The notes beneath the pieces are model-generated. The model had not been told where the DNA came from and made no database searches. It was given only the letters and a program-made list of their open reading frames with translations. Shown here one piece after another: positions 21,212-32,800 of a DNA stretch of 64,000 nt; positions within the stretch are counted from its first letter, which is position 1; every line of letters starts with the position of its first letter. The DNA is taken from the NCBI RefSeq assembly GCF_010093595.1, contig NW_022985442.1, positions 1,909,764 to 1,973,763 on the forward strand, written 5' to 3'. Source of the DNA: Mytilinidion resinicola (Eukaryota > Ascomycota > Dothideomycetes > Mytilinidiales > Mytilinidiaceae). Made by a program: the position numbers and the translations under genes.

Positions 21212-24200
21212 CTATTGAACGTCGTCCTCATGCAATATCCTATCAATGCCCAATTCGTGTTCAAGGTCGCTGTCTTCATCATCGCCTTCTTCCTCTCCCT
21301 CGTCTTCCTCGTACTCCACGCCATCCCCCGCCATCTCTGCCGCCTCGGCATCATACATTCCCTCTCCCTCAGCCCTCGCCCTTGCCCCAAGCACCCTCCC
21401 ACCACCACCACCGCCCTCCTCGCCGCCCTGTTCTCGTCTCACCAGTTGCTTTTCTGACTCCCCAATCGTCCCCTTAACCTTCAATGCATCTACCCACGCT
21501 TGCTGCACTTCTAGTCCACGTGGATCGGTTTGATAGTGCCACAATCCGTTCCTCGCACAGAACGCCAAGAAAGCGGTCCAGTTTTCGTCTTTCGTCAGCA
21601 CTTCCGGATTGCCGATAACGATGAGGCCATGCTTGGCGCGAGTAAGAGCGACATTCATGCGTTTTGGCATGTTGACGAGGCCGAGAGCGCGAGAAGCGTC
21701 GGAGGGAAGGAAACGAGGGCGGGTGCGGGTTGTGCAGAGCTAATTGGGGTCGTCAGTTGTTCAACTCTTGAAATCGGGTCTAGAGCACAAGGAAAGGTAA
21801 GTGAACTCACAATGACAACCCGACTCTCTAGACCTTGAAAAGCCTCCGCCGGGCCGATGTTAACGTCCCATAGCTGATACGGTGGCTGGCGAATCAGAGC
21901 TCGCAACCGCCGCACCTGAGCGTTGAAGGGACTCATGATACAAATGTCCTGCTGCTGCATCATGCCTGTCTTGAGTAATTCTAGTGCGTAGTCGCATGCC
22001 ATGCGCGCCTCGAGGTTGTTATACCACCCGCCACCGTCCTGCTCGATCTCATCGAAACCCGCATTATATGAGAACAGGACAGGCCATTTGCGGCCGCGCC
22101 ACCCATTCCACGAGAGGAGGGAGTCCGTATTCGTGGCTTCGGGGATGAGAGTGTCGTGATAGTATAAGGAACTGGGTATTGCTAAGATGGCGGGATGAGA
22201 ACGGTAGTTGCGGGTGAGATTCGTAAAAGAAGGACGAGCGATGGGGAGCATAGCTTTGGTGAGGACGGGTATTGAAGCAGAGGGATTGACGTTATTGCGG
22301 GCGAGGGGATGTTCGGCAAAAACGGGAAGAGTGAAGAGACGTTCGAAGAGAGACATTTCGATCTCTGAGGACTTAGAAGAGGTGCATGGCCCTAACTGCT
22401 TGTGGTCGCCGGCCATAACAAATTGGGGGTCGAATGTAAGTTCAGTTGCGGGTGGGGGCGCAATGACTGTAAGTGGGATGAGCGCCTCCGGTTCGATGGC
22501 TTGGGCGGCTTCATCCATTAACAGAGCACCCCAATGTGGTTCCCAAGCACCTTTAGGGGGATCATTAGGATGTAGGGCTGATTGCATACCCGTTCCAAGA
22601 CTGTGGAGATCGTGGTTGGTTACCCTGCCAGAGACTAGAAAGGCAGCATCTCTACATGTAGTGACGACGATCTCATATCTCGTAAGCTTCGGCATCGGAG
22701 GAATGTAGAACATGTCCTTTTCGATATAGCAGTATGGCATTAATTGCCCAGGAACCTCAGGGAATGACCTCGAAGGCCCGTTCAGTCGAAGTAGCTCATG
22801 TGGCTTGAGATGTACACTGAGTCGCAGGGCCAGTGTATCCGCTGCAGGATCTGAAGGCGCGCAAACTAGGATATGGGCCCTCTTTTTAGATGCTAGGAGT
22901 TGCAATGCTGTTTCGACAAGAGTCTTTGTCTTTCCAGTCCCTGGCGGACCAGATATGAGGAACGGAAGTGTGCCATATTCGTTTCTGCACACGGAGTCGA
23001 TGGCCTTGAGCTGCTCAAAATTGAGTCTCGCATCGAACATCCTCCTGCGGAAAGGTATTTTATGCAGTGTTTTTTGCAAGACAGTGTGACTTTCGTTCGG
23101 AAACAACATCTTCCGTACCCATATGAGATTCAGAGTTGATTGCCTCTCACTTTCTGCTCTTTTCTTAATCAGCTGAGCTGACTCCGATTTATCCACCGCT
23201 ACCGTAGCGAGAGTCAAGTCCCGTGGGACGCTAGGGTCGGCAGTCATATGTGGTGGAAACATATTCGGTGGAAACATATAGGCGTCGGCCATGGCTATTG
23301 CAGTTCTCAAAGCTTTGATCCGGTGTGGCTGTACTCGGAATATTACATTGAATATCAGACTTTCGGGTACGAGCCCTTGGATCTCGAGGAAGAGTAGTTC
23401 TTGTGCGCGATTTATGGAAACAACCAAAGCATTGTACTCGTAGCCGGTCCACCCGGGACAAGGGAGACCTCTACTTGCTCCACCACCTGGAGTCAGCCAC
23501 AGGTCCATCGCGACGGGATTACCAAAGCGGTCGAGCCGCAGCTGTCTAAGCTGAACATGGTCACCCATCTCAATCATGGGAGTGTCCTCTCGAAGACCAG
23601 GTACATAGAGCTGGCATGTACCATGCAATGGATCTGCCACCGTAATCGGCACTTTGTAGAGAGTATAATTCTCATTTTCTTTCTGCTTGGCTTGAGCTTC
23701 TGCGTGGAGCAGATCTTCGAAATAAGCTTGATAGCTTGTCTTTAGTAACGTAATTGGTTTACTCCTGGGGCTTCTTGCGGAACCTTCACCTAGACCACGT
23801 GGCGGCCGGGCGGGCAAGAATGCACTCCCTGCAAAAGTTCGAACATAGGCATGGAAGTCTATTACACGATTGGACTCAGTGTTGACGACGATGGCAGGCT
23901 GAGCGTTGATTATAGTGAGTGACTGTGGTACGAAAGGTTTGGCATAGACGTCAAATTCGAAACCATCCCGTTCTTTTTCGGCAGAATAACCGGTCGGGGA
24001 GATAGCCTTTTTGGCGACGCTTGATGTAGAAGTGGGATTTCCATTAATTGGAAGTACGTTATGGGCAGTATTTTTGGTCCCGCCAACTTTATTCGCGGCG
24101 CGCTTCTCTCGTCGTTTGATACCATCACGCGAGGACGGTGGAGTAGGAAGCAGATCGGCCGTAACGGCTGGTGCCGGAGCAATCACTGGCTTCGTAGCAT

Positions 24201-24282
24201 CGGGCGCTACGATTGGAATAGACTTCGAGCCCTTTGGTATGACGAACGTAAATTTGCCGGTGCGAGGAGCTTCGCCTGCCAT
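21212..24282 (-). CDS. UPF1/MOV10-like superfamily 1B helicase
   Basis: Model: complement of 21212-21739 and 21811-24282, about 999 residues. The frame is open to 24324 but only from a GTG; the ATG at 24282 (MAGEAPRTGKFTFVIPKGSK) has a good context, atcaagATGG. Helicase motifs: I GPPGTGKTKT, II LLMDEAAQAIEPEAL, III VMAGDHKQLGPC, IV-like NYRSHP, V AEAFQGLESRVVI, VI VALTRAKHGLIVIGNP. A 71-base intron (21740-21810, GTGAGT donor, AATTAG acceptor) falls between motifs V and VI, and splicing restores RVVI to LCTTRTRPRF. The N-terminal 400 residues contain a disordered start and a beta-rich region as in MOV10/SDE3-type helicases; the C-terminus is Gly/Glu-rich. Substrate (RNA or DNA) cannot be assigned; fungal relatives act in mRNA decay or RNA silencing. 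Confidence 0.9.
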
Positions 24283-27200
24283 CTTGATGATATTCCGCCT
24301 GAGGCGGCTTGGCGAATTATACACTATTCAGAGCGATTATCGGAAACCCTCTCTAAATCCCGAAAGTACTGTACATTGAAGCAATAAAGACAGAGGTAGA
24401 CGGCCGTAAAGACTTGAGTTTTGGCGCAAATATCGGAGCCTATGGTCGATCTCCTCGTGCAATTGATGCCAGGTTAACTAAGAAGGCTGAAACTTATAGA
24501 GTCGGTGGCAATTTATTTTAGGCGGCCATCGGCCGAATGATTATCTCGTGGTATTGTAGTCAATCGGAAGAAAGGTATATTAAACGTTAATTTGAAGACG
24601 GTAGGCTCATGCTTGACGACAGACGTGTCAGTCGTGTTGTTGATGAGTTAGAACTAGGCAGAAGCGAGTCACGTCGGGATCATCTAGGTTGGACCAGCAT
24701 ACTAAGCCCTTTGTGGGATCGCGTGAGGACGTTTTAGTCCTGCAATCTACTCATCATGTGATCTTTGGGTGAAGCTGTCAAACCACGGAGATATTGGGAG
24801 ATTCGACTGTAGACGGTGTTCTCAAAAGCTAACAGGCCTTTCTTGTTTAGAAATAGTCAGCTCTCTGATAATTGATAGGCCAGCATGCTGGAAAATACGC
24901 TTAATGATGCTACCTCCGCCACTACCGCCCTTCAACTTAGAGCAAACCATAAGATTGGAGGAAAAATGTTTAAAATTACCTGCTCTGTACTTTGAGAAAT
25001 ACAGGTGCATTATACTGGTCGTCGTTCGCCTTTCTGGACAGATTTACTGTATAGTCACGTGATTGAAGGCAAGGCTCAACGTTCCTCCTTTCGCTTCTCC
25101 AAACACTGAGCCATCAGCAACTTTTTGAGCGAGAGCGTGCCTTCGACATGCTCAGTAATGTAAGTATCTATCCTCTTTCGTTATATTGGCGGTATGCTGT
25201 ATCATTGGATGGGCAATTTGGTTTTCTGTTGCGTTGGACGTGTGTATTGAGTGCGTCTTCCACGCGTCTTGAACTCTTCTTCAAATAGCAGAGCTAACCT
25301 GATTCTTCGGGTACAGATTGAACATAAGTTTTCATCACACGATCCTGTGTTCGAACTAGCCCGGACATCGAAGTGATCCGGTGGCGACATAGTAGAAAGG
25401 CTACCAAGATCGCGGGAGACGGGGACCTTCGCAAGAGCGTCCTTATCGAGTCGCATACGAAAGACAAGGCGAATATGAGCACTATATAATGGCTGTGTTT
25501 GACCGGGGGTAGTAGGTATCTCTGTCTTGAATCGTGTGGTTTCGTTTTCTTGCTCAGCAGAAAACGATGGAATCGGCCGACTTGAAGAGATGGAAATAAT
25601 AAGCATGCTGTAGAGGCGCACCATCAAAGAGCGAAACACCTGCGTAGGTGTGATGGTTTGTGAGTGCTAGGTTAGTAGAGTGTATTTCGTACGCTCACTG
25701 TCATTTTCTTAATGTATCCTCGTCTAACGACTGCTCTACTCATGCCACGTTGGTACTTTCCGTAGTTGTGCCCCTGAAGCCGAACGGCAATTAGCGCGTA
25801 GTGCGTTAGATAGATAGCTCAATCTTCGACTCAGAATTTGGATCTGAACGCCTGTGATGTGGCTACTGTGGATGTCGGCCCCATGCCAGAACGCCAGGAT
25901 CGCTTTCCATACTCACGGAGCCCAACGCGATGCGCTACCCCGCCAACAAGAACCTCGATATCCCTGGCAAATTATCGACGATGAAGGCATCATTGTGTTG
26001 TCTTCTTGCTGTTGGCTGTTCAAGTGAAGACAGTTGAGGCCCGCCCGCACGGGCTACCTCACAAGACCTCCGAGCGCGGACATCTCTTTAGAGATCCAAT
26101 CATCACCTAAACTGGCAAAGAAGACGCACATGCTACTTCGAACCTCGTTTTCCTTGCGCCAACGTAGCCCGGCATACTCATCCGCGCCTCCCGCCGCCGT
26201 CTCGTGCTTGCGCCCCCTGCCAAGTGGCTTTACAAGGCCGACAACTCTACCTACACATCACATCGGCACGGAACTACCTTGAAAATACGCATCTTCACGA
26301 ACACGCCATGCCAAGTGCCTCCTCGGTGTCGCCTCCAGGCCGGCCCGTGGTATCGAGAGTGCCGGCCTGAGGGACACTACCGGCGCCGTCACGGGTCGTA
26401 GGTCTTGTGACTCTGGGGATTGGCCGCTCCACGCTCCGAGGACGATGGAGCTCTGTAGGGCTGGGATCGTATGGCGTCTTTACTCTAGTCGCAGGAACTT
26501 TCCGCCTCTGCGAGGAGCCGCTTCAAGATACGTAATATCCTCGTATCATTGCAAGCAACTCGTACGACTATCTACGAAATACATTGGGATATCGAAAGCG
26601 CTCTGTGGGACTCGGAACCGTACCTCTGGACGTGATGGCGGCGTATGCTCTTGAACATGTGAGAAACTTTTCGAATCTTCGTCTTTCCCATCGGATCGCT
26701 CAGCCGTTGCTACTCCCACCATTGGGTGCTCACTTTCTAGATTTTCTTTAGTCACCCCTTTGCCAGTCGCGACACCCGCGATTCTTCAAAGCACGCTCTG
26801 AAAGACATAGCGCGAAGACATGTAACATCGTAGCGGGAGCATTGCCTCGATAGGTATGCCGTGTTTGGCAGAAAGCCCGCAGATGGCAGCATGTGCCAAT
26901 GCGGTCATGAGCGTGCCTGGTCAAGCAAGAGACCACGTCAAAGCCTCTCCATACAACATATCAGCCAACAGTACGCATTTGCTGGATCATTTAACGCCTT
27001 GTTTTGCCGATGACAGCTGGACTGTCCCTCGAATGAAGGTAAAGAGCAAATTCGGACCCCCCACAGCCTCCTCCGTGCCTGTGGTAAGCGGCGTCACACT
27101 CCAGCTCGGCTTGAGTCACGGAAGTCCGCCAGTCGGCCAGCGGATGCAACCGGGGCGAGTGAATGAGACCTGCCAGCAAATCCGTCGTCGTTCGGGGCAT

Positions 27201-27429
27201 AAAAGTCTTCCCTCGTTCCTCCAGACCTTCCTCTCGTTCAACACAACTACATCCTCGCAATCACCGCACCACATTTTCGCAGCAACACCACAACCCACAC
27301 AAGCAACTTTATTTCACGCAGGCCGTGTCTCTTTAGCCACCTCTGCTCATCCTCCTTTGACTTTATTGTCCCCTCCACCCCGTCCTGACCCTTTTTACGT
27401 CATACAAACACCGGAATTCAACAACCAGC
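24283..27429. other. 3.1 kb intergenic region without a supported gene
   Basis: Open frames (25202-25639 minus, 26034-26282 plus, 26856-27509 plus) have no recognisable domain and read like shadows or random frames. The last 250 bases before 27430 are C/T- and CA-rich (tcaccgcaccacatttt-type sequence), typical of the leader of a well-expressed fungal gene. Old, unrecognised gene remnants in 25.8-26.8 kb cannot be excluded. Confidence 0.45.
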
Positions 27430-28617
27430 ATGTCTGGCTTTGTTGCTATCAACGCTCCCGTCGAATCCACCCCACCCTCCCCTCGTTCAGAGTACTCCGG
27501 AAATTCTGACAATGTCGTCAACTCCGTGGAGCAGACGCTCCCAGTGCGCCTGAGTGGTAAGTGGTACACACGCGCGTACCAGAGTAATGAATACTGAACC
27601 ATACCAACAGGTCCGAATAACCATGACGCCAACACCCATCCGCTCTCTCCACCTCGCGAGGCCTCCCCGACCGAGCTCACGCCCGTCTCGAAGACCCCTT
27701 CTATCGCCGAAGGCACCGCTGGGCCAACCCCTGAGCCTTCCGAACATGAGGACACATCTATGGAGGGCAGCGCCGATGGCAACACTACTGTGGACGACTC
27801 TTTGGGAGATACTACCGTCAACACTTCTATGGAGGATAACTCTCTCGTTATTCCTTCGGAGGACACTCTGGACGCTACTGACGAGGATGAATCTTTCACC
27901 AACGACCAGCCCGCCACGGCGATGACTAAGGCCCAAGCTCGTGCTGGTAAGTCTCCCCAACACCCTCCTCAAAACACATTTCCTAATCTATGCCCTCCTA
28001 CAGCTCGTGACTTCGAATGCGTCTTCAACCCCAAGGGCCAATGCAACACCGGCCAGTACACCATGGACCTCGCCCGCAAGACCATCTCTCACCACTTCGG
28101 CCGCAACAAGGCCTGCACCCGCGCCATCAAAGGCTGGCCCATGTACTGCCGCAAGCACTACCAGCGCGGCTGCTACGGCAAGCACCAGTGGCAGATGACC
28201 AAGATCGACCTGATCAAGCACATGTTCAAGAAGATCGAGAGCCAGTACCCGGGCATCGAGTACACGATCGCGATGAAGAAGTCTGAAGAGAAGCGCATTA
28301 ACGAGTACGCGCGCGAGCAGGCATTCCCGACCACCAAGGAATATAGGTGGGCGGATACTCCGTCGTGCATCCCCGCCAAGGGGGAGAGCCAAGAGGCGCC
28401 CATGAGCCTGCTCATCAAACTCCAGGACCGTATGGGCCCGGATAGGGACATGAAGTTCTGCCGCGAGACGATCAATATCATCAAGAAGGAGATCGAGGCT
28501 GATACAACCGACAAGCTGGAGCTCCCGAGCATCGAGTTCCTTCCACAGATCCCGGGCCTTCATACGCCTAAGAAGAGCCGCGTTTCCACCAAAGGTCGCG
28601 TTCAGAAGCCGAAGTAG
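27430..28617 (+). CDS. Conserved fungal protein with Cys/His cluster, unknown function
   Basis: Model: 27430-27556, 27611-27946, 28004-28617; 358 residues; GTAAGT donors with AACAG and TACAG acceptors, both introns in phase 1. The N-terminal 150 residues are acidic and Ser/Thr/Pro-rich (TPEPSEHEDTSMEGS). The third exon is the conserved part: FECVFNPKGQCNTGQYTMDL, then SHHFGRNKACTRAIKGWPMY, then CRKHYQRGCY. The cysteines and histidines (C-x6-C, H-H, C, C-x2-H) look like a metal-binding module followed by a basic region, suggesting nucleic-acid binding, but this is inference. A charged C-terminus with two PKKSR/KGRVQKPK clusters could be a nuclear localisation signal. I have seen this domain in other ascomycete proteins without known function. 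Confidence 0.9.
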
Positions 28618-29847
28618 GCGCTTCTGGATGCTTCGACGGCATACTTCTGCGGCTGTTTGTAAACATTGCATGGCGTGGAGTTCATTGTGGGGTTTGGCGA
28701 AGGTAATGTTAGGCGCAAGTCTTTGCGGAGGTTCTCAAATTGATACCCTTACTTCTGTTCAGCAGTACAATACTGCACCTTCCTTGGACGGCCTTCCTGA
28801 ACTACACTTTCTGGCGGTTGGTATCATTTTCTCTGCGGAGATGATTGGGCATAGGATACCTGTGATCCTTGGTGGCGGATGATTTTTTTCCTTAACTTTT
28901 TTCACTTTGTCTTACTTCTACTACTTTTCCATAACTGTCATATTTCCTTGTCTGCTTGCAACAAACCGCCAGCGTCAAGTATCGTACGCATGTACACACA
29001 AGCATAGACCAACCTTGCACATGCGGAGAAGCTCTCTGTAAGATAAGGAAGGTCGACGTACACGCGAACGAGGTATTTGGCATGGCATGGCATTCTCTGG
29101 CGTCTTGGCAATACCCTTGGGCTGAACCAGTTTGGCGGACTTGGAGCGGGTAGGGCGATGGTGTTGTCTGTCGGCGCCTATGTGGTCGGTAGTGAATTAT
29201 TCATCAACTTGGTGAATCTAACTGTACTAAATCATTTAATTTGTGCTTTGAGTGATCTCCGGACCCAACTCCGTGATGTGTACACTCTGCATCCCATCAC
29301 CTCCGCAATAAGATCTTGGAGTTGACGTCGATCACCCATGCGCCATTGCCGATCTCCCGCAACCCCTGCCAGCCCTACGCCCCTTGGCCCCACACTTGAT
29401 CAACACCACAGTCCGATCACCAGAGTGTACCATGTTCATTCCATCCTGAAGCGATCTTCGTCCAATCCTGCACACTCAACATGACCTCATCTTCCCCCTT
29501 CACCGATCCCACTACTTTCACGGCCATACCACACAACAATATCAAGATCCAGCAGCACATGATCGCATCTAATTAATTGAATTGCCGCTGCTTTTGTGCA
29601 GCAGAGCATGCCCAAAGCCTCCGACCCTAAGAAGCCTCTGGTTTGCAAAACGCCCCAGTCAATAAAGTTATGCTCAAGCCTTACAATTGACTAAAGCTCA
29701 ATGCCGCCTTAGAATATCCAGTTGAAGGAACTGACCATCCGAAACCGCCAGTTATCGTCAAAGTACCCGAAACTTCCGTTCCAAGTAGCATAATCGCAGA
29801 AAATCACCATCATCATCCATTGGCCTCAACCTTCCTTCGCTGAAGAC
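28618..29847. other. Convergent intergenic region
   Basis: 3' flanks of the Cys/His gene (plus) and of the chromatin remodeller (minus). No supported gene, RNA or repeat; the open frames seen are short and without domain content. Confidence 0.55.
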
Positions 29848-32800
29848 CTACTTCCCCAAAAAGCCTCTCAGCGCACTTTCCACCTGCTGCTCATCCATCT
29901 CATCCGTTCCTCCCATAGCCCCGCTTATGCCCGCACTAACAGACTGCACAACCCTCTGCACTGGCGGCGCAGCAGGCGGCGGCACAGCACTCGGACCCGT
30001 TCTACCTGCCTTTGACGTGCCATTGCTCACAGCAGCGTTCCCATTCAACTGCACCGGCGCATGATGTGCACCCTGCCCTTGTCCATTCACTTGTCCGTTC
30101 GCCATCGCACCCGCACCCGCACCCGCACCCGCATTGCCCGTCCCCACGCCCAGCGCCTTCTCCAGCGCCTTCTCCCGGTCCTTCTTCTTCTTCTGCACAA
30201 GCGTGCCCTTCACACCCCTAAGATACTTAGCCGCGTTCTCAACAAGCTCACGACTCTCCGTACTGTTCTTGAGCGCTTCCAGCATGTCCCGGACCTGCGT
30301 CTCGGAATGGATATGCGGACACGTGCGCTGGGTGCCGTAGTGTGCCATGCCGCAAAGCCCGCAGTGTTCGACGCCGGCTAACTTGAGCGAGCACGCGCCG
30401 CGTGGGTGCTGCAGGGAGCAGGCCGGGCAGGCCGGGAGTTGCTGAGCGGTGTAGGGGTCGAGTTGAGGCGGGACGGGGAGAGCGGATCGGACGAAGGGTT
30501 TGACTGCAATGTGTTTGTTAATAGGGGCTGGAGGCTCGTCGGTGTCGGAGAGGACGATGGGGGTAGAAACCGAATTCTTGATGAGGGGGGTGGGTTTCTT
30601 GTGTTTGTTTTTGATGGGTTGGGGTATGATAGGGAGGGAAACGCGGCCGCGACCGAGCTTGAAGCCGAATGGATTCTTGAAACCCTTGAGTCCTCCCGGA
30701 CTGATGTCGAGAGGAACAAATACGGGTCGCGCAACACCATTCTGCTTCTTGACGGGCGTTCTTACTGCGGCGGCTTTACCATTCCGAGGGGAGTGCGCTA
30801 GCGTTGAAGATGAAGAGTTGTATTTACCGGCTGAGTTGTGTTTTGAGGAATACTGGGCGCCCACAATGCCGCCAGCTATTCTGCCTTGCCTCTTGCTCCG
30901 CTCCGTGTCTGCCAGCTCCTCCATGAGAACGGGTTCATCTTCATCAGGGCTCTCGTCAGCTTCTTCGACGTCGGAGTGTTCCGCCTGAAAGTCGGTGTCA
31001 GAAGACTCATCTTGAGCCTTTTTGCGGCCTTTGGGTTTGGCGGGTGATATGCCGAAGCCATCGCCGTTAGCATCCTGCCCGTTGACATTGTAGTTAATAG
31101 TAGCCATGCGAGCACGCTTGCCCCTACCAAAAGCTTCTGCTCTCGCTAGAGCCTCTGCCGCTCTGGTTGCTTCTCGCTCTTTCAGAATCTTCTCCCAAAC
31201 TGATGGATCCGGAGCTGTCTCATCTGGTGCCTCGATGTCCTTCAGTAGCGTGCCTTGATCATTTGCCCAGACTCTCGCGAAACTGAACTGCGACTCTGCA
31301 GAGTCGTCTTCGCCCGCCTTGGTATTCTCGATCTGACTGCGGTCGAGTAGCTTGTCAATCGAGGCAACGTCGTAGCGAATATCGTGATCAGTGCCGTCAT
31401 CTTTGAAAAGTTCTGCAGCTCCATGCTTAAGAACGGACTCGACATCGTGTTCCTCCATATCATCAGCGTCCAGTTGTTCTACGACAACGTGATCCAGAGC
31501 CATCTTCTTTCGACCAATCTGGACTATCTTTTCTTCGGCGCTAGCACGGATCATGAACTGGAAGCAGAGAACCTTCTTCTTCTGTCCAATACGGTGAGCG
31601 CGAGACAAGGCCTGAATATCCTGATGAGGGTTGAAATCCGGATCGAGGATGATGACAGTGTCTGCAGTCGCAAGGTTAATACCTACTCCGCCAGCCCGTG
31701 TGGACAACAGGAAGGCGAAAAGCGGCGAGTCTGGAGCGTTGAACTTGTCGATGCGCTTCTGCTTTTCTAAAGACCCAATATTTCCATCAAGTCGTTCGTA
31801 CTGCATCTCCAGGCCATCGAGGAAGTCTTCCATAATATCAAGCATATCGAGAAACTGGCTGAATATGAGTACCCTATGCCCTCGTTCCTTCAACTTTGGC
31901 AGTAAGAGATCTAGGAGCTCGAGTTTTGCGGATGCTTCCACCAGGTTGCGGTGAGAGACGGTAGCAACGTCCGTACGCTCTTCTATCGCACGATTGTAGA
32001 CGAAGGGATGGCAGAGGCACTTTCGGAGTTGCATGAGAATGTTACTCAAGCTTGCATGCTCCTTAGGACCAAGGTTGGTCTTTGTCGTTGAAAAGAGAGC
32101 TTTGAGCAAATCCGGGCTCTTCGAGAGGATGGACTTGTAGAGCTGCTTTTGAAGAACGCTCATCGATATTGGCACGATGATCTGCCCCATGGGCGGAAGG
32201 AAGGTCAAAACCTGAGCTTTGGTTCGACGCAAGATATAAGGGCGGATAAGGTCGTGCAGACTCTTGATGTTGTCGTTCGTCATCTCGGCGTACTCCTCTT
32301 CTAGCTCCGCAGCCTTGTTCGTGTCGTCAAGGAACTGTAAGAGGTTGAATAATTCTCTGGCGTTATTCTGGAGGGGAGTTCCCGTCAACAAGACTCTGAA
32401 TGGAGCCCTGATAGTATTCAAGGCAGCGTACAGCTGCGACTTGTCGTTCTTCAGACGCTGGCCCTCGTCGACAATAAGTCCAGCCCAAGATACGCCTCGG
32501 AAGAACTTGCGGCAAGAATCATCAGATGCAGCATCGTAAGATGTAACAACGACGTGGCAGCGAAGATCTTTTGATTTTTCCGGATACATCTCGTATTGAT
32601 ATGCCATACTTCTCGCCTTGCTTGATCCGAAGTAAGTGACCACACGGAGGGCCGGTGCCCATTGCTTGATCTCGCGTCGCCAATTTGCGCAAGTGGAGTT
32701 GGGGACCACTACCAGGAACGGGAAGCAGTTGTGATCTTGAACCAAGGTAGCGAGAAAGGCGATGACCTGAATCGTCTTTCCTAAGCCCATCTCGTCGGCA

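Noticed and set aside
25202..25639. Minus-strand frame of 145 codons that might be a small secreted protein
   Set aside because: Starts at a non-ATG codon, no convincing signal peptide and no domain; left as non-coding.
26856..27509. Plus-strand frame of 217 codons before the Cys/His gene
   Set aside because: It runs through a leader-like C/A-rich region and overlaps exon 1 of the real gene in another frame.
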